From Halomarina oriensis (GTDB lineage: Archaea > Halobacteriota > Halobacteria > Halobacteriales > Haloarculaceae), in the NCBI RefSeq assembly GCF_009791395.1, contig NZ_WSZK01000006.1, positions 62,001 to 126,000 of the forward strand: 64,000 nt of DNA, written 5' to 3'. Position 1 is the stretch's first letter. The number at the start of each line of letters is the position of its first letter. Position numbers and translations under genes: made by a program. Below, one piece after another: positions 26,436 to 35,583 of the stretch. A model generated the notes under the pieces. It made no database searches and was not told where the DNA came from. It worked only from the letters and a program-made list of their open reading frames with translations.

Positions 26436-28883
26436 GTGCAACCGGAACCGGCGGTTCTCCTCGCCGTGCTGGCGCTCCCGTTCGTCGGCGCGGCGGTGAC
26501 ACCACTCGTCTACCGGGTGCTCGGTGAGCGCACCGCCTACTTCGCGGCCGCGGTCGCGACGGCGTGTCTCGCCCTCGTGCTCAGCCAGCACGGCACCCAC
26601 GGCACGGTGAGCGTCGAGTGGATACCGCAACTCGGCGTCAACCTCGTGCTGTACCTGGACGGTCTGGCCTTCCTCGTCGCGCTGCTCGCCTCGGGTGTCG
26701 GTATCCTCGTGTTCACCTACTCCGGGGGGTACATGCACGGCGAACCGGGACAGGCCAAGTACTACACCACGCTGCTGGTGTTCATGGGTGCGATGCTCGG
26801 GGTCGCACTCGCCGCCGACCTCGTCGCGCTGTTCGTCTTCTGGGAACTGACGAGCGTCTCCTCGTTCGTCCTCATCGGTCACTACCAGCGCGAGACGTCC
26901 TCGCTCTACGCCTCGCGGAAGTCGATGCTCATCACCGTCTCCGGTGGGCTGTTCATGCTCGTCGGGTTCCTCGTGCTCGCCTCGGCCAGTACGGACGCGC
27001 TCGGGACGAGCACGTTCGCACTGTTCGGCTACGGCGACGTCCCCGGCCTCGTCGAGAACGCCGACGCCGTCCGTTCGACGCTGACCGAGCAGGGACTCCT
27101 GCTCCCCGTCGTCGCCCTCGTCGGTCTCGGCGCGGCCACGAAGTCCGCGCAGGTCCCGTTCCACATCTGGCTTCCCAACGCGATGGAAGCGCCGACGCCC
27201 GTCAGCGCGTTCCTCCACAGTGCGACGATGGTGAAGGCCGGCGTCTACCTCGTCGGTCGGTTCCGTCCGCTGTTCGTCCCCGGCGGCGAGGACGTCTACT
27301 TCGCCGAGGCGTGGCTGCCGGTCTTCGTCGTCCTCGGCCTGCTGACGATGACCGTCGCCGCCATGCTCGCGGTGAGCGCGACGGACATCAAGGAACTGCT
27401 CGCGTACTCCACCGCCTCCCACCTCGGTCTCATCGTCGCCGGGTTCGGCTTCGCGGTCAGCTACGGCGGGGAGGCGGGCGCGTTCCACATCCTCAACCAC
27501 GCGTCGTTCAAGGCGGCGCTGTTCCTCGTCGCCGGTATCGTCGCCCACGAGGCCGGCACGCGGAACATCGCGGAACTCTCCGGACTCAGGGACGACCTGC
27601 CGATTACGACCATCATCGCCACCGTCGCGTGTCTCTCGATGGCGGGCATCCCGCCGTTCAACGGCTTCTTCTCGAAGGAACTGCTGTTCGAGGCGGCCTG
27701 GGAGACGGGGGCGCACTTCGGGGGCCTCTGGTTCCTCGTGCCCGCCATCGCCGTCTTCGGGAGTATCTTCACGTTCCTCTACTCCATCAGGTTCCTCTCG
27801 CTGTTCTACGGCGACCGGCCCGAGGGACTGGGCGAGGTCCACTCGCCGCCGCTGGCGATGCTCGCACCCGCCGCGGTGCTGGGACTGGCCGTCGTCGCCA
27901 TCAGCCTCCGGCCGAACCTCGCCATCGAACTGGTCGCTGGTGACGCCTACGCCGCCGTCGCGCCGGGTGAGGCGCACTCCTTCACCGTCCCGTGGCCCAT
28001 CCCGCTCGAACCGTCGCCGTACGCGCTGATGTCGCTGGCGACCATCCTGTTCGGCGCGGCGGCCTACCCGTTCTACGACCGCCTCCACGGCGCTATCGCC
28101 CGCGCCCGGACGGTCCCCTACACCAGTCCGAACGCCTACTACGACGGCGGACTGGCCGCGCTCGAACGCACCAGCGCGCTCGTCCCCGGCTACGTCCAGA
28201 CGCGGATGTTCCGCACCTACGCCGCGTCGACGATGCTCGCGGTCTGTGCGCTCGCGCTCGGTGGCTACCTCGTCGCGGGCGTCACCGTTCCGGTGCCCGA
28301 GGGGCTGAGCAGTCTGACGGTGCTCGGCCTCGTCGGTGGCGTGCCGCTCGCCGTCGTCCTGCTCGTCGCGCTGTTCGGCGCGGCGGCCGTCGGCATCGCC
28401 GACTCCCACGTCGCGGGGGTGTTGACCCTCTCGATTCTCGGGTTCATGGTCGCCATCTTCTACGTGCTGGCCTCCGCACCCGACCTCGCGCTCACGCAGC
28501 TGGTCATCGAGACGCTCGTCTTGCTCATCTTCCTGCTCGTCCTCGACAAACTGCCCGCGTGGTACGGCAGTCTCGACGTGCGCGAAGCCGTGCCCGACGC
28601 CGTCGTCGCGGGCGTCGTCGGCGTCACGGTGACGCTGACCGTCCTCGTGACGACGAGCGCCCAGCCGTCCCAGAACATCGCGTCGTTCTTCGTCGAGCGT
28701 GCGCCGGTCCCCGAGGAACACGGGCCGGTGCTCGTCGACTCGGGTGGCGGTGGCAACATCGTCAACGTCATCCTCGTCGACTTCCGGGCGTTCGACACGC
28801 TCGGCGAGATCACCGTCGTCGCCATGGCCGCGCTGGCCGTGTTGACGCTCGTCGGGATGCGAAACCGGGGTGAGGACGTATGA
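26436..28883 (+). CDS. mrpA: Mrp-type Na+/H+ antiporter subunit A
   Basis: Large ion-translocating subunit of the multi-subunit Mrp antiporter, related to NuoL of complex I. The 815-residue protein has about 20 helices. WELTSVSSFVLIG carries the conserved membrane Glu and LHSATMVKAGVYLVGR the conserved Lys. The C-terminal third has the MbhD/DUF4040 region (DLALTQLVIETLVLLIFL) and the MbhE-like domain (VNVILVDFRAFDTLGEI). GTG 26436 is chosen from the promoter position; the longer frame would begin inside the promoter. It overlaps the mrpB start by four bases. Confidence 0.93.
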   Translation: MQPEPAVLLAVLALPFVGAAVTPLVYRVLGERTAYFAAAVATACLALVLSQHGTHGTVSVEWIPQLGVNLVLYLDGLAFLVALLASGVGILVFTYSGGYMHGEPGQAKYYTTLLVFMGAMLGVALAADLVALFVFWELTSVSSFVLIGHYQRETSSLYASRKSMLITVSGGLFMLVGFLVLASASTDALGTSTFALFGYGDVPGLVENADAVRSTLTEQGLLLPVVALVGLGAATKSAQVPFHIWLPNAMEAPTPVSAFLHSATMVKAGVYLVGRFRPLFVPGGEDVYFAEAWLPVFVVLGLLTMTVAAMLAVSATDIKELLAYSTASHLGLIVAGFGFAVSYGGEAGAFHILNHASFKAALFLVAGIVAHEAGTRNIAELSGLRDDLPITTIIATVACLSMAGIPPFNGFFSKELLFEAAWETGAHFGGLWFLVPAIAVFGSIFTFLYSIRFLSLFYGDRPEGLGEVHSPPLAMLAPAAVLGLAVVAISLRPNLAIELVAGDAYAAVAPGEAHSFTVPWPIPLEPSPYALMSLATILFGAAAYPFYDRLHGAIARARTVPYTSPNAYYDGGLAALERTSALVPGYVQTRMFRTYAASTMLAVCALALGGYLVAGVTVPVPEGLSSLTVLGLVGGVPLAVVLLVALFGAAAVGIADSHVAGVLTLSILGFMVAIFYVLASAPDLALTQLVIETLVLLIFLLVLDKLPAWYGSLDVREAVPDAVVAGVVGVTVTLTVLVTTSAQPSQNIASFFVERAPVPEEHGPVLVDSGGGGNIVNVILVDFRAFDTLGEITVVAMAALAVLTLVGMRNRGEDV

Positions 28884-29368
28884 GCACCGACACGGACACG
28901 ACGGTCATCGCACGCACCGTCGTGCGCGTCGTCGTCCCCGTCATCCTGTTGACGGCGGTGGCGCTGCTGTTGCAGGGCCACAACCTCCCCGGCGGCGGGT
29001 TCATCGCGGGAGTGCTGACGGTGACGGCGTTCGCGCTGGTCTACATCGTCTTCGGTCGGGAGTTCCTCCAGCGCGAACTGCTCCACGTCGACGACGACGG
29101 CTTCCTCGGTGGCTCCATCGGCGAGTACGGCCGGACGTTCACCTTCGGACTGGCGCTCGCCGCCTCGTCGGGACTCGCCGCCATCGTCGTCGGCGAACTG
29201 TTCGCCGGCGGCCGGTACGAGTTCATCACACAGGGTGTCTGGTTCGTCTACCACGTTCCCGTCTACCACGAGATAGAGATTCCGACGGCGCTCTTCTTCG
29301 ACCTCGGGGTCTACTTCGTGGTGGTCGGCGCACTGCTGACCATCCTCGCGGTGGTGGGACGCGAATGA
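28880..29368 (+). CDS. mrpB: Mrp antiporter subunit B
   Basis: 162 residues with four helices and the MnhB signature GHNLPGGGFIAG near residues 34-45. The Mrp complex exchanges cytoplasmic Na+ for H+, and subunit B is needed for its assembly. Start overlaps the mrpA stop (ATGA) and its own stop overlaps mrpC in the same way. Confidence 0.93.
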   Translation: MSTDTDTTVIARTVVRVVVPVILLTAVALLLQGHNLPGGGFIAGVLTVTAFALVYIVFGREFLQRELLHVDDDGFLGGSIGEYGRTFTFGLALAASSGLAAIVVGELFAGGRYEFITQGVWFVYHVPVYHEIEIPTALFFDLGVYFVVVGALLTILAVVGRE

Positions 29369-29916
29369 CGCCCACCGCACTCTCGACCGTGTTCACAGCA
29401 ATCCCGCTCCAGGCGTCCGCACAGTCACCGAACACCCAGTTCGTCATCGCCGTCGTCCTCGGTCTACTGTTCGCCATCGGGACGTTCCTCGTCCTCCGGC
29501 GTGACGTCGTCCGGGTCGTCTGGGGTATCGCCATCATCTCGCAGGCGACGAACATGTACCTCGTGACGATGGGTGGTATCGCCGGGAGCGTCCCTATCCT
29601 CGCCCACGGCGCGACGCCCGACCCCGCGACGGTGTCGAACCCGCTGGTACAGGCGCTCGTCCTGACGGCCATCGTCATCGGCTTCGGGACGACGGCGTTC
29701 GCGCTCGTGTTGACCTACCGGGTCTACGAGGAACACGGCACCATCGACCTCGCGGAACTCGGTGCGGCCCCGCCGGAGTCGGGCGTCTCGGCGATGACCG
29801 ACTCGTCGATAGACGGGCCGGAAGCGACCGGCGACGGCGAACCGGTCACCGACGACGACGGCGACACGGACCGCCACGGTGGCCCGGCCGGGTCCACGGA
29901 GGTGGCCGATGACTGA
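29365..29916 (+). CDS. mrpC: Mrp antiporter subunit C (NuoK-like)
   Basis: 183 residues. Three helices in the first 125 residues match NuoK/MnhC, with WGIAIISQATNMYL and the final helix TAIVIGFGTTAFALVLTYR. A hydrophilic acidic tail of about 55 residues (SSIDGPEATGDGEPVTDDDGD) is longer than in bacterial MnhC and is probably a halophilic extension. The start overlaps mrpB by four bases, and mrpD begins before its stop. Confidence 0.92.
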   Translation: MTPTALSTVFTAIPLQASAQSPNTQFVIAVVLGLLFAIGTFLVLRRDVVRVVWGIAIISQATNMYLVTMGGIAGSVPILAHGATPDPATVSNPLVQALVLTAIVIGFGTTAFALVLTYRVYEEHGTIDLAELGAAPPESGVSAMTDSSIDGPEATGDGEPVTDDDGDTDRHGGPAGSTEVADD

Positions 29917-31492
29917 CCTCGTCGTCGCGCCGCTGCTCGTGGCGCTGTTCACGGCCATCGCCACCCTGCCGCTGCGGTCGGCACAGCGCGTCCAGCAGGC
30001 GGTGAGTGTCTTCGGCGGGGTGCTCTACCTCGTCGCCGTGGCCGCACTCGTCCGTGCGGTTCGGGTGGACGCGGACGGCTACCTCGTCTACGAACTGTCG
30101 AACTGGGAGGCCCCGTTCGGTATCACGCTCGTCGCCGACGACCTGTCGGTGCTCATGCTCGGCCTCGCGGCCGTCGTCTCGCTGGCGGCGCTCGTCTTCT
30201 CGGTCAGGGGCATCCCCGAGGTCGGCCAGCGCATCTCCTACCACCCGCTGTACCACCTGATGGTGGTCGGCATCACCGGGTCGTTCCTCACCGCCGACGT
30301 GTTCAACCTGTTCGTCTGGTTCGAGGTGATGCTGATGTCGAGCTACGTCCTCGTCGTCTTCTACAGCGGCCCCGACGAGACGCGGGCGGCGCTCCACTAC
30401 GCGTTCCTCAACCTGCTGGGCAGCGCGGTGATGCTCCTCGCCATCGGTGGGTTGTACGCCACGACGGGGACGCTGAACATGGCCGACATGGCCGAGTACC
30501 TCGCCACGGTACCGGCCTCACAGACGACGCCCGTACTGGGTCTCTCGGCACTGCTGTTCGCCGTCTTCGCGCTCAAGGCGGGTATCGTCCCGTTCCAGTT
30601 CTGGGTGCCCGACGCCTACCGCGCCGCGCCCGCCCCGGTCGCCGCGATGCTCGCGGGCGTCGTCAAGAAGGTGGGCGTCTACGCCATCGTCCGCCTGCTG
30701 TTCACCGTCTTCTCGGTGGCCGCGCTCCCGCCGGGACTGTTCGGCGAGAACGCGACGTTCCTCGCGTTCTACGGGCCGGTGTTGCTCGTCATGGCCATCG
30801 GCTCCGTCGTCGTCGGCGGCCTCGGGGCCGTCGGCCGCGAGGACTTAGACGGGTTGCTCGCGTACTCCAGCATCGGGCAGGTCGGGTTCATCGTCCTGCC
30901 GCTGGCCGTCGCGGCGTCGGCGGTGCCCGGCGCTGGCGCGGAGATTCCCCGCGAGGGACTCGTGACGCTCGGCATCACCGCCGCGCTGGTCTACTCGGTC
31001 AACCACGGCCTGGCGAAGAGCCTCCTGTTCTTCGTCAGCGGGGCGCTCTCCCGGACGCTCGGGACGGTCCGGTTCGACGCGCTCGGTGGCGTCTCCGAAC
31101 GGAACCCCACGCTCGCGGGCTCCTTTTTCGTCGGGGCGCTCGCGCTCATCGGCATCCCACCGCTGTCGGGCTTCTTCGGGAAACTGCTCGTCTTCGACGT
31201 GGGCGCACAGGCGGGGTCGACGGTGGTGCTCGCGGTGGCGCTCGCCGGGGCCATCCTCACCATCGCGTACTTCACGCTGGCGTGGTCCCGCGGGTTCTGG
31301 GGGCCGCCCAGCGACGCCGTGGCCGGTGCGAGCGTCGACCGCTCGTTCGTCCTCGTCGCGGCCGTCCTCGCGGTCAGCATCGTCGTGCTCGGCGTGGGCT
31401 TTGGCCCACTGTACGACCTCTCGTACGCCGGGGCGCAGGCGGCGACCGAAACACAGGGGTACGTCGACGCCGTGCTCGGAGGTAGCCAATGA
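29909..31492 (+). CDS. mrpD: Mrp antiporter subunit D (NuoM/N-like)
   Basis: 527 residues with about 14 helices. VFNLFVWFEVMLMSSYVL contains the conserved membrane Glu and AAMLAGVVKKVGVYAI the conserved Lys of proton-pumping subunits. ATG 29909 is supported by a GGAGGTG Shine-Dalgarno match at 29898-29904. It overlaps mrpC by eight bases and mrpE by four. Confidence 0.93.
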   Translation: MTDLVVAPLLVALFTAIATLPLRSAQRVQQAVSVFGGVLYLVAVAALVRAVRVDADGYLVYELSNWEAPFGITLVADDLSVLMLGLAAVVSLAALVFSVRGIPEVGQRISYHPLYHLMVVGITGSFLTADVFNLFVWFEVMLMSSYVLVVFYSGPDETRAALHYAFLNLLGSAVMLLAIGGLYATTGTLNMADMAEYLATVPASQTTPVLGLSALLFAVFALKAGIVPFQFWVPDAYRAAPAPVAAMLAGVVKKVGVYAIVRLLFTVFSVAALPPGLFGENATFLAFYGPVLLVMAIGSVVVGGLGAVGREDLDGLLAYSSIGQVGFIVLPLAVAASAVPGAGAEIPREGLVTLGITAALVYSVNHGLAKSLLFFVSGALSRTLGTVRFDALGGVSERNPTLAGSFFVGALALIGIPPLSGFFGKLLVFDVGAQAGSTVVLAVALAGAILTIAYFTLAWSRGFWGPPSDAVAGASVDRSFVLVAAVLAVSIVVLGVGFGPLYDLSYAGAQAATETQGYVDAVLGGSQ

Positions 31493-32070
31493 AGAAGTGG
31501 CCGGTCGTCGGGGGAGTGCTCACCGTCCTGTGGCTGTTCGTCACGGGCGTCAGTTTCTCCGGGGCCCCCCGGGAGATACTCGACGCGTTCGTCGGCGCGG
31601 TGCTCGTCGGCGTCGTCGTCGCGTTCCCCATCGCGTACGCGACCCGCGACATCTACACGGACCAGACGAACGTCGCACGGACGCTCAGCGTCGTTCCGTC
31701 GGCACTGCTCTACGTCGTGCTGTTCCTCCGTGAACTGCTGACGGCGAACTTCGACGTGGCCTACCGCGTCCTCTCGCCGTCGCTCCCCATCGACCCCGAC
31801 GTGGTCGCCGTCCCCCTCCGCGTCGAGGGCGACATCGCCATCACGACCATCGCCAACTCCATCACACTGACACCGGGGACGCTCACCATGGACTACGACG
31901 AAGCCACGAACACGCTGTATGTACACGCCATCACCGGCAAGAGCAACTACGAGTCCGTCGTCGACCCCATCCGCGCGTGGGAGGACCTCGCGCTCGTCAT
32001 CTTCGACGAGCAACGGTCGCCCGACGACGCGCCACCCGCGGACCCCGGAGGTGACGCCAGTGGTCAGTGA
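31489..32070 (+). CDS. mrpE: Mrp antiporter subunit E
   Basis: 193 residues with an N-terminal membrane region of three helices and a soluble C-terminal domain containing ANSITLTPGTLTMDYD (about 123-138), the MnhE signature. A GGAGGT ribosome-binding site at 31478-31483 precedes ATG 31489. The C-terminal tail is acidic and proline-rich. Confidence 0.93.
   Translation: MKKWPVVGGVLTVLWLFVTGVSFSGAPREILDAFVGAVLVGVVVAFPIAYATRDIYTDQTNVARTLSVVPSALLYVVLFLRELLTANFDVAYRVLSPSLPIDPDVVAVPLRVEGDIAITTIANSITLTPGTLTMDYDEATNTLYVHAITGKSNYESVVDPIRAWEDLALVIFDEQRSPDDAPPADPGGDASGQ
32047..32054 (+). promoter_or_regulatory. Strong Shine-Dalgarno for mrpF
   Basis: GGAGGTGA lies inside the end of mrpE and five bases before GTG 32060. 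This spacing fixes the mrpF start at 32060 rather than the GTG at 32051, which overlaps the motif. It shows internal translation starts in the operon use ribosome-binding sites although the first gene is probably leaderless. Confidence 0.7.
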
Positions 32071-32353
32071 ACCGGTCTCGGGAGCGCTCGGGATGGTCGT
32101 CCTCGGCGGTCTCCTGCTCGCCAGCCTCGTGACGCTCGTCGCGGGCTACCGCGTCGTCCGCGGGCCGACGACGCCCGACCGCGTCGTCGCGCTCGACGTC
32201 ATCGGCACGAACGTCGTCGCCATCGCGTTGCTGTTCGCGCTCGTCACCGGACAGGCGCTGTTCGTCGACGTGAGTCTCGTCCTCACCATCATCGGGTTCA
32301 TCAGCACCGTCGCCGTCGCTCGCTACATCACCGAGGGGGACATCATCGAATGA
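32060..32353 (+). CDS. mrpF: Mrp antiporter subunit F
   Basis: 97 residues, three helices. YRVVRGPTTPDRVVALDVIGTN is the MnhF signature (GPTxxDRxxALD). It starts at GTG 32060, overlapping mrpE by eleven bases, and its stop overlaps mrpG. The subunit is required for antiport and has been linked to cholate and Na+ efflux in bacteria. Confidence 0.92.
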   Translation: MVSEPVSGALGMVVLGGLLLASLVTLVAGYRVVRGPTTPDRVVALDVIGTNVVAIALLFALVTGQALFVDVSLVLTIIGFISTVAVARYITEGDIIE

Positions 32354-32784
32354 CGCTCACCAGTCAGACGCTCGACACGCTCGCATCGACGGCGGCGGTC
32401 ACGCCGCTCGCTATCGGTCCCGTTCGCACCGCGTTCGTCGCGGTGTTCGTTCTCGTCGGGGCGTTCTTCCTGCTCGTCGGGACCGTCGGTCTGCTCCGCC
32501 TACCGGACGTCTACAACCGGATGCACGCCACCTCGAAGGCGACGACGCTCGGCGCGGCCAGCATGTTCCTCGCCAACGTCGCGTACTTCGGCGTCCTCGG
32601 CGAGGGCCTGACGGCGCTGGTCGGTATCGTCTTCCTCTTCCTGACCGCGCCGACCGGCGCGCACATGATCTCGCGGTCGGCCCAGAAGATGGGCGTCGAG
32701 TTCGCCGACGGCGCGACGTGGCCCGGTGGCGAGTCCCGACCGGACGAACCGGCCGACGCCGACGCCGACCCGAGCGACGACTGA
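32350..32784 (+). CDS. mrpG: Mrp antiporter subunit G
   Basis: 144 residues with three helices and the MnhG signature LLRLPDVYNRMHATSKATTLG at about 49-69, followed by the TAPTGAHMISRSA region. An acidic tail of about 30 residues follows. It is the last of seven overlapping antiporter genes. The complete A-to-G set predicts a working sodium exporter, important for keeping cytosolic Na+ low in a potassium-accumulating cell. Confidence 0.93.
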   Translation: MTLTSQTLDTLASTAAVTPLAIGPVRTAFVAVFVLVGAFFLLVGTVGLLRLPDVYNRMHATSKATTLGAASMFLANVAYFGVLGEGLTALVGIVFLFLTAPTGAHMISRSAQKMGVEFADGATWPGGESRPDEPADADADPSDD

Positions 32785-32803
32785 CGCTCCCGGTCTCCCC
32801 TCC

Positions 32804-33970
32804 TCACGCCTCCAGGTCCGCCGCGAGTTCGTCGGCGAGTCTGAGTCCCAGTCCGAGTTTGTCGCCACCGAACTCCGAGACGGAGTCGTTCCGGACGAAC
32901 AGTGCCCGTGTCTCGTCGCTTCCGAGGACGCTCGCGTCGTTGGCGACGACGAACGACAGTCCTGCACGGGCCAGTGTCTCGCGGGCGATTCGCGTCAGGT
33001 CGTCGTCGTCACCGCCGGTCTCCAGTTTGAAGCCGACGATGGGGAGGCTCGGATGCGCCTCGCGGACGCTGTTGATGAGTTTCGGCGTCGGTTCGAGGTC
33101 GAGCGTGAGGTCCCGTCCAGAGCGGAGTTTCGAGTCGCTGGCGTCGACGGTGTAATCCGAGATGGCCGCGGCCGAGACGACGGCGTCCGCACCCGTCTCG
33201 ATGGCGTCGAGCACGGCGGCGGTCATCTCCGCGGCGCTCTCGACGTGGACGACCGACGCGTACGGGACGTCCGGCCCGTCGTGGACGAGCGTCACGTCCG
33301 CACCACGGACGTAGCAGGCGCTGGCGACGGCGCGTCCGGTCCGCCCCGACGCGCGGTTGGTCAGCGTTCGGACCGGGTCGATGCGCTCGCTGGTCGCGCC
33401 GCTCGTGACGACGACGTGGCGGCCGTCGAGCGGTCGCTCACCGACCGCGCGGGCGGCGGCGAGGACGATGGCCTCCTCCGTCGCTATCTTCGCCTTCCCC
33501 TCCTCGATACGCGGGTCGACGAACGTCACGCCCCACCCCTTCACACGCTCGATGGCCTCCAGCACGCCGGGGTGGTCGTACATCGGTTCGTGCATCGCCG
33601 GGGCGACGACGACGGGGACGCCCGCACCCATCGCCGTCGTCACACAGGTCGTCACGGGCGTGTCGTCGATGGCGGCGGCCACCTTCCCGACGGTGTTCGC
33701 GGTGGCCGGCGCGACGAGCAGCACGTCCGCCCAGCCCTCACGGCCGCAGAACTCGACGTGCTCGACGCGGCCGGTTATCTCGGTCACGACGTCGTTGTCC
33801 GTCGCGTACTGGAGCGACCACGGGTGGAGGATGCTCCGGGCGCTGTTCGTCACGACTGCCTTCACCGACGCTCCCTGCCGTCGCAACTCGTGGGCCAGTT
33901 CGACGGTCTTCACCGCCGCGATGGACCCCGTGACGCCGAGTGCGACGTTCACTCCGTCCAGCATGCTCAT
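32804..33970 (-). CDS. coaBC: Phosphopantothenoylcysteine decarboxylase / phosphopantothenate-cysteine ligase
   Basis: Bifunctional coenzyme A synthesis enzyme of 388 residues. The N-terminal flavin decarboxylase domain has ALGVTGSIAAVK at the start and APAMHEPMYDHP as the substrate motif (the archaeal variant of PxMNxxM). The C-terminal ligase domain starts near residue 190 with VVVTSGATSERIDPVRTLTNRASGRTG. The start at ATG 33970 (MSMLDG) is supported by a TATA-like GTTTTTAC run at about 33992-34000 on the minus strand; the second Met at 33964 is also possible. It converges on mrpG. Confidence 0.93.
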   Translation of the reverse strand: MSMLDGVNVALGVTGSIAAVKTVELAHELRRQGASVKAVVTNSARSILHPWSLQYATDNDVVTEITGRVEHVEFCGREGWADVLLVAPATANTVGKVAAAIDDTPVTTCVTTAMGAGVPVVVAPAMHEPMYDHPGVLEAIERVKGWGVTFVDPRIEEGKAKIATEEAIVLAAARAVGERPLDGRHVVVTSGATSERIDPVRTLTNRASGRTGRAVASACYVRGADVTLVHDGPDVPYASVVHVESAAEMTAAVLDAIETGADAVVSAAAISDYTVDASDSKLRSGRDLTLDLEPTPKLINSVREAHPSLPIVGFKLETGGDDDDLTRIARETLARAGLSFVVANDASVLGSDETRALFVRNDSVSEFGGDKLGLGLRLADELAADLEA

Positions 33971-34185
33971 ACCGGACGTTCGCGGGCGAACGGTAAAAAC
34001 GACCACCGATGCGTCTCGTCGTGGGCGAGCAGTCGACGCCCCGCCTGGCCCGCGACCGGTCGCGTCGAACTCCCTTCCGGGGTGAGGTCACGATGCCTCT
34101 CGAACCCGACCACGGGCGGTCGCTATCGCATGGCCGAGACTGCTCCCGGTATCCGCCTTGAACGCTCGGGAATCGTCGCTCCCGG

Positions 34186-34950
34186 CTACTCCTCGTCGGC
34201 GAGACTCGGGTGTGGGGTCGGCGCGTCGGCGTGCGGGTCGGCGAACAACGCCTGCATCGCCGCCATCGAGTCCCGTTCGCGCCGTTCGCGCTCGGCGTCG
34301 TCGATCTCCTCACACCCCGGCGGCACCTCCCGGTCGCGGTCGGAGAAGTACCCCTCCGGGACCACCCAGTCGTGGTAGAACGGCACGTCGGAGTCGTCGA
34401 CCAGCGACAGTGCCGTCTCCGCGCCGTGACCCGCGGCGACGACGGCCTGGTGTGGTCGCTCCGCGACCCGGCCGGCCGCGTAGAGGCCGTCGAGGTCGGT
34501 TCGACCGGTCGTGTCGCAGTCGAGGTACGTCTTCGACCCGCGCGTAACGATGCCGACGTCGAGGTCCTCGACGAACCCCACGTCGTTTTTCGTGGCGACG
34601 ACGACGAACGCGGCGGTGAGTCGGTCGCCGTCGACGGCCACCTCGAACCGCGGCGTCCCCGTCCGCTCCTCGCTCTCCGTGGGCGTCTCGTTCACGTCGG
34701 TGACGAGACCCTCGCGGATGGTACAGCCGGCTTCACGGGCCTGCCGTTCGGTCGCGTCGAGCAGCGTCCGCGGGTTGACGCCCGCGGGGAACCCCGGGAA
34801 GTTCTCGACGTGGGCGTTCCGTCGGAGGATGGACTCGCCGGCACGGACGAGGAGCGTATCGAGGCCCGCCCGAGCGGTGAACAGCCCAGCGGTCAGTCCC
34901 GCGATACCGCCACCGACGACGAGGACGTCGCTGTGGTCGGAGTCGTGCAT
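34186..34950 (-). CDS. Thioredoxin-reductase-like FAD protein without NADPH domain
   Basis: 254 residues. VLVVGGGIAGLTAGLFTARAG (about 9-29) is the FAD-binding Rossmann start, FVVVATK the second glycine-region strand, and LDGLYAAGRVAE the C-terminal FAD motif. There is no CxxC redox pair, and the protein is shorter than thioredoxin reductase because the NADPH-binding domain is missing. The tail is acidic and Glu/Arg-rich. It may use another electron donor. A TATA-like TTTGTAAC on the minus strand near 34973-34980 lies about 27 nt before ATG 34950. Confidence 0.82.
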   Translation of the reverse strand: MHDSDHSDVLVVGGGIAGLTAGLFTARAGLDTLLVRAGESILRRNAHVENFPGFPAGVNPRTLLDATERQAREAGCTIREGLVTDVNETPTESEERTGTPRFEVAVDGDRLTAAFVVVATKNDVGFVEDLDVGIVTRGSKTYLDCDTTGRTDLDGLYAAGRVAERPHQAVVAAGHGAETALSLVDDSDVPFYHDWVVPEGYFSDRDREVPPGCEEIDDAERERRERDSMAAMQALFADPHADAPTPHPSLADEE

Positions 34951-35052
34951 ACCCGACCCTCGGTGGAGACGGGTTACAAACCGACCGGTTCACTGCCGTC
35001 TGTGGCCGGCACACGGGAGAACACTTACACCGACACCCGAAGAATCTGCGGT

Positions 35053-35583
35053 GTGGACACCGTCAAGGTCAGCACGCTGGTCTACCTGCCCCCCGAGGAG
35101 GTGTACGACTTCCTCGTGGACTTTCCGGGCTACGCCAAGTACTCGGAGTACCTCACCGACGTTCGGGCGTACGGTGACGGTTCGCCGGGGACGGAGTACG
35201 AACTCACCTTCTCGTGGTGGAAGCTGAACTACACCACCCGCTCGCGGGTGACCGACGTCACCCCACCCGAGCGCATCGACTGGGCCATCGTCAAGGACAT
35301 CGACGCTCGCGGCGCGTGGATCGTCGACCACGTCCCCGAGAAAGCTCCCGAAGGGAGAGACGACGCCTGCCGCGTCAGCATCTACGTCGAGTTCAACCCG
35401 GACTCCGCAGACAAGAGTGCCCTCGACCTCCCGTCGTTCGTCTCGTTCGGCTGGGTCGTCGACAAGGTGACACCGAAGATAAAACAGGAGGCAGAGCGCG
35501 TCGTCCGTCGCATCGTCGCGGACATCGAAGGCGAGGACCGCCCGGTGGAACTCGTCGTCCACGACACGCCGGACTCGGTCTGA
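35053..35583 (+). CDS. START-like (SRPBCC, coenzyme Q-binding COQ10 type) protein
   Basis: 176 residues without membrane helices. VYLPPEEVYDFLVDFPGYAKYSEYLTDVRAYG matches the N-terminal signature of polyketide cyclase/COQ10-type lipid-binding proteins. In other organisms relatives bind quinone or help its delivery to the bc complex; a menaquinone link here is speculative. GTG 35053 is chosen from the TATA-like CTTAC at 35024-35028, 27 nt upstream, and from the sudden loss of family-like sequence before it. Confidence 0.82.
   Translation: MDTVKVSTLVYLPPEEVYDFLVDFPGYAKYSEYLTDVRAYGDGSPGTEYELTFSWWKLNYTTRSRVTDVTPPERIDWAIVKDIDARGAWIVDHVPEKAPEGRDDACRVSIYVEFNPDSADKSALDLPSFVSFGWVVDKVTPKIKQEAERVVRRIVADIEGEDRPVELVVHDTPDSV

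Noticed and set aside
26292-28721. 809-codon open frame antisense to mrpA
   Set aside because: Composition is dominated by Arg, Glu, Asp, Gly and His with no domain, as expected from the reverse of a GC-rich gene; mrpA on the other strand has clear family motifs.
32726-34378. 550-codon plus-strand frame antisense to coaBC
   Set aside because: coaBC motifs are complete on the other strand; this frame is compositionally a shadow.
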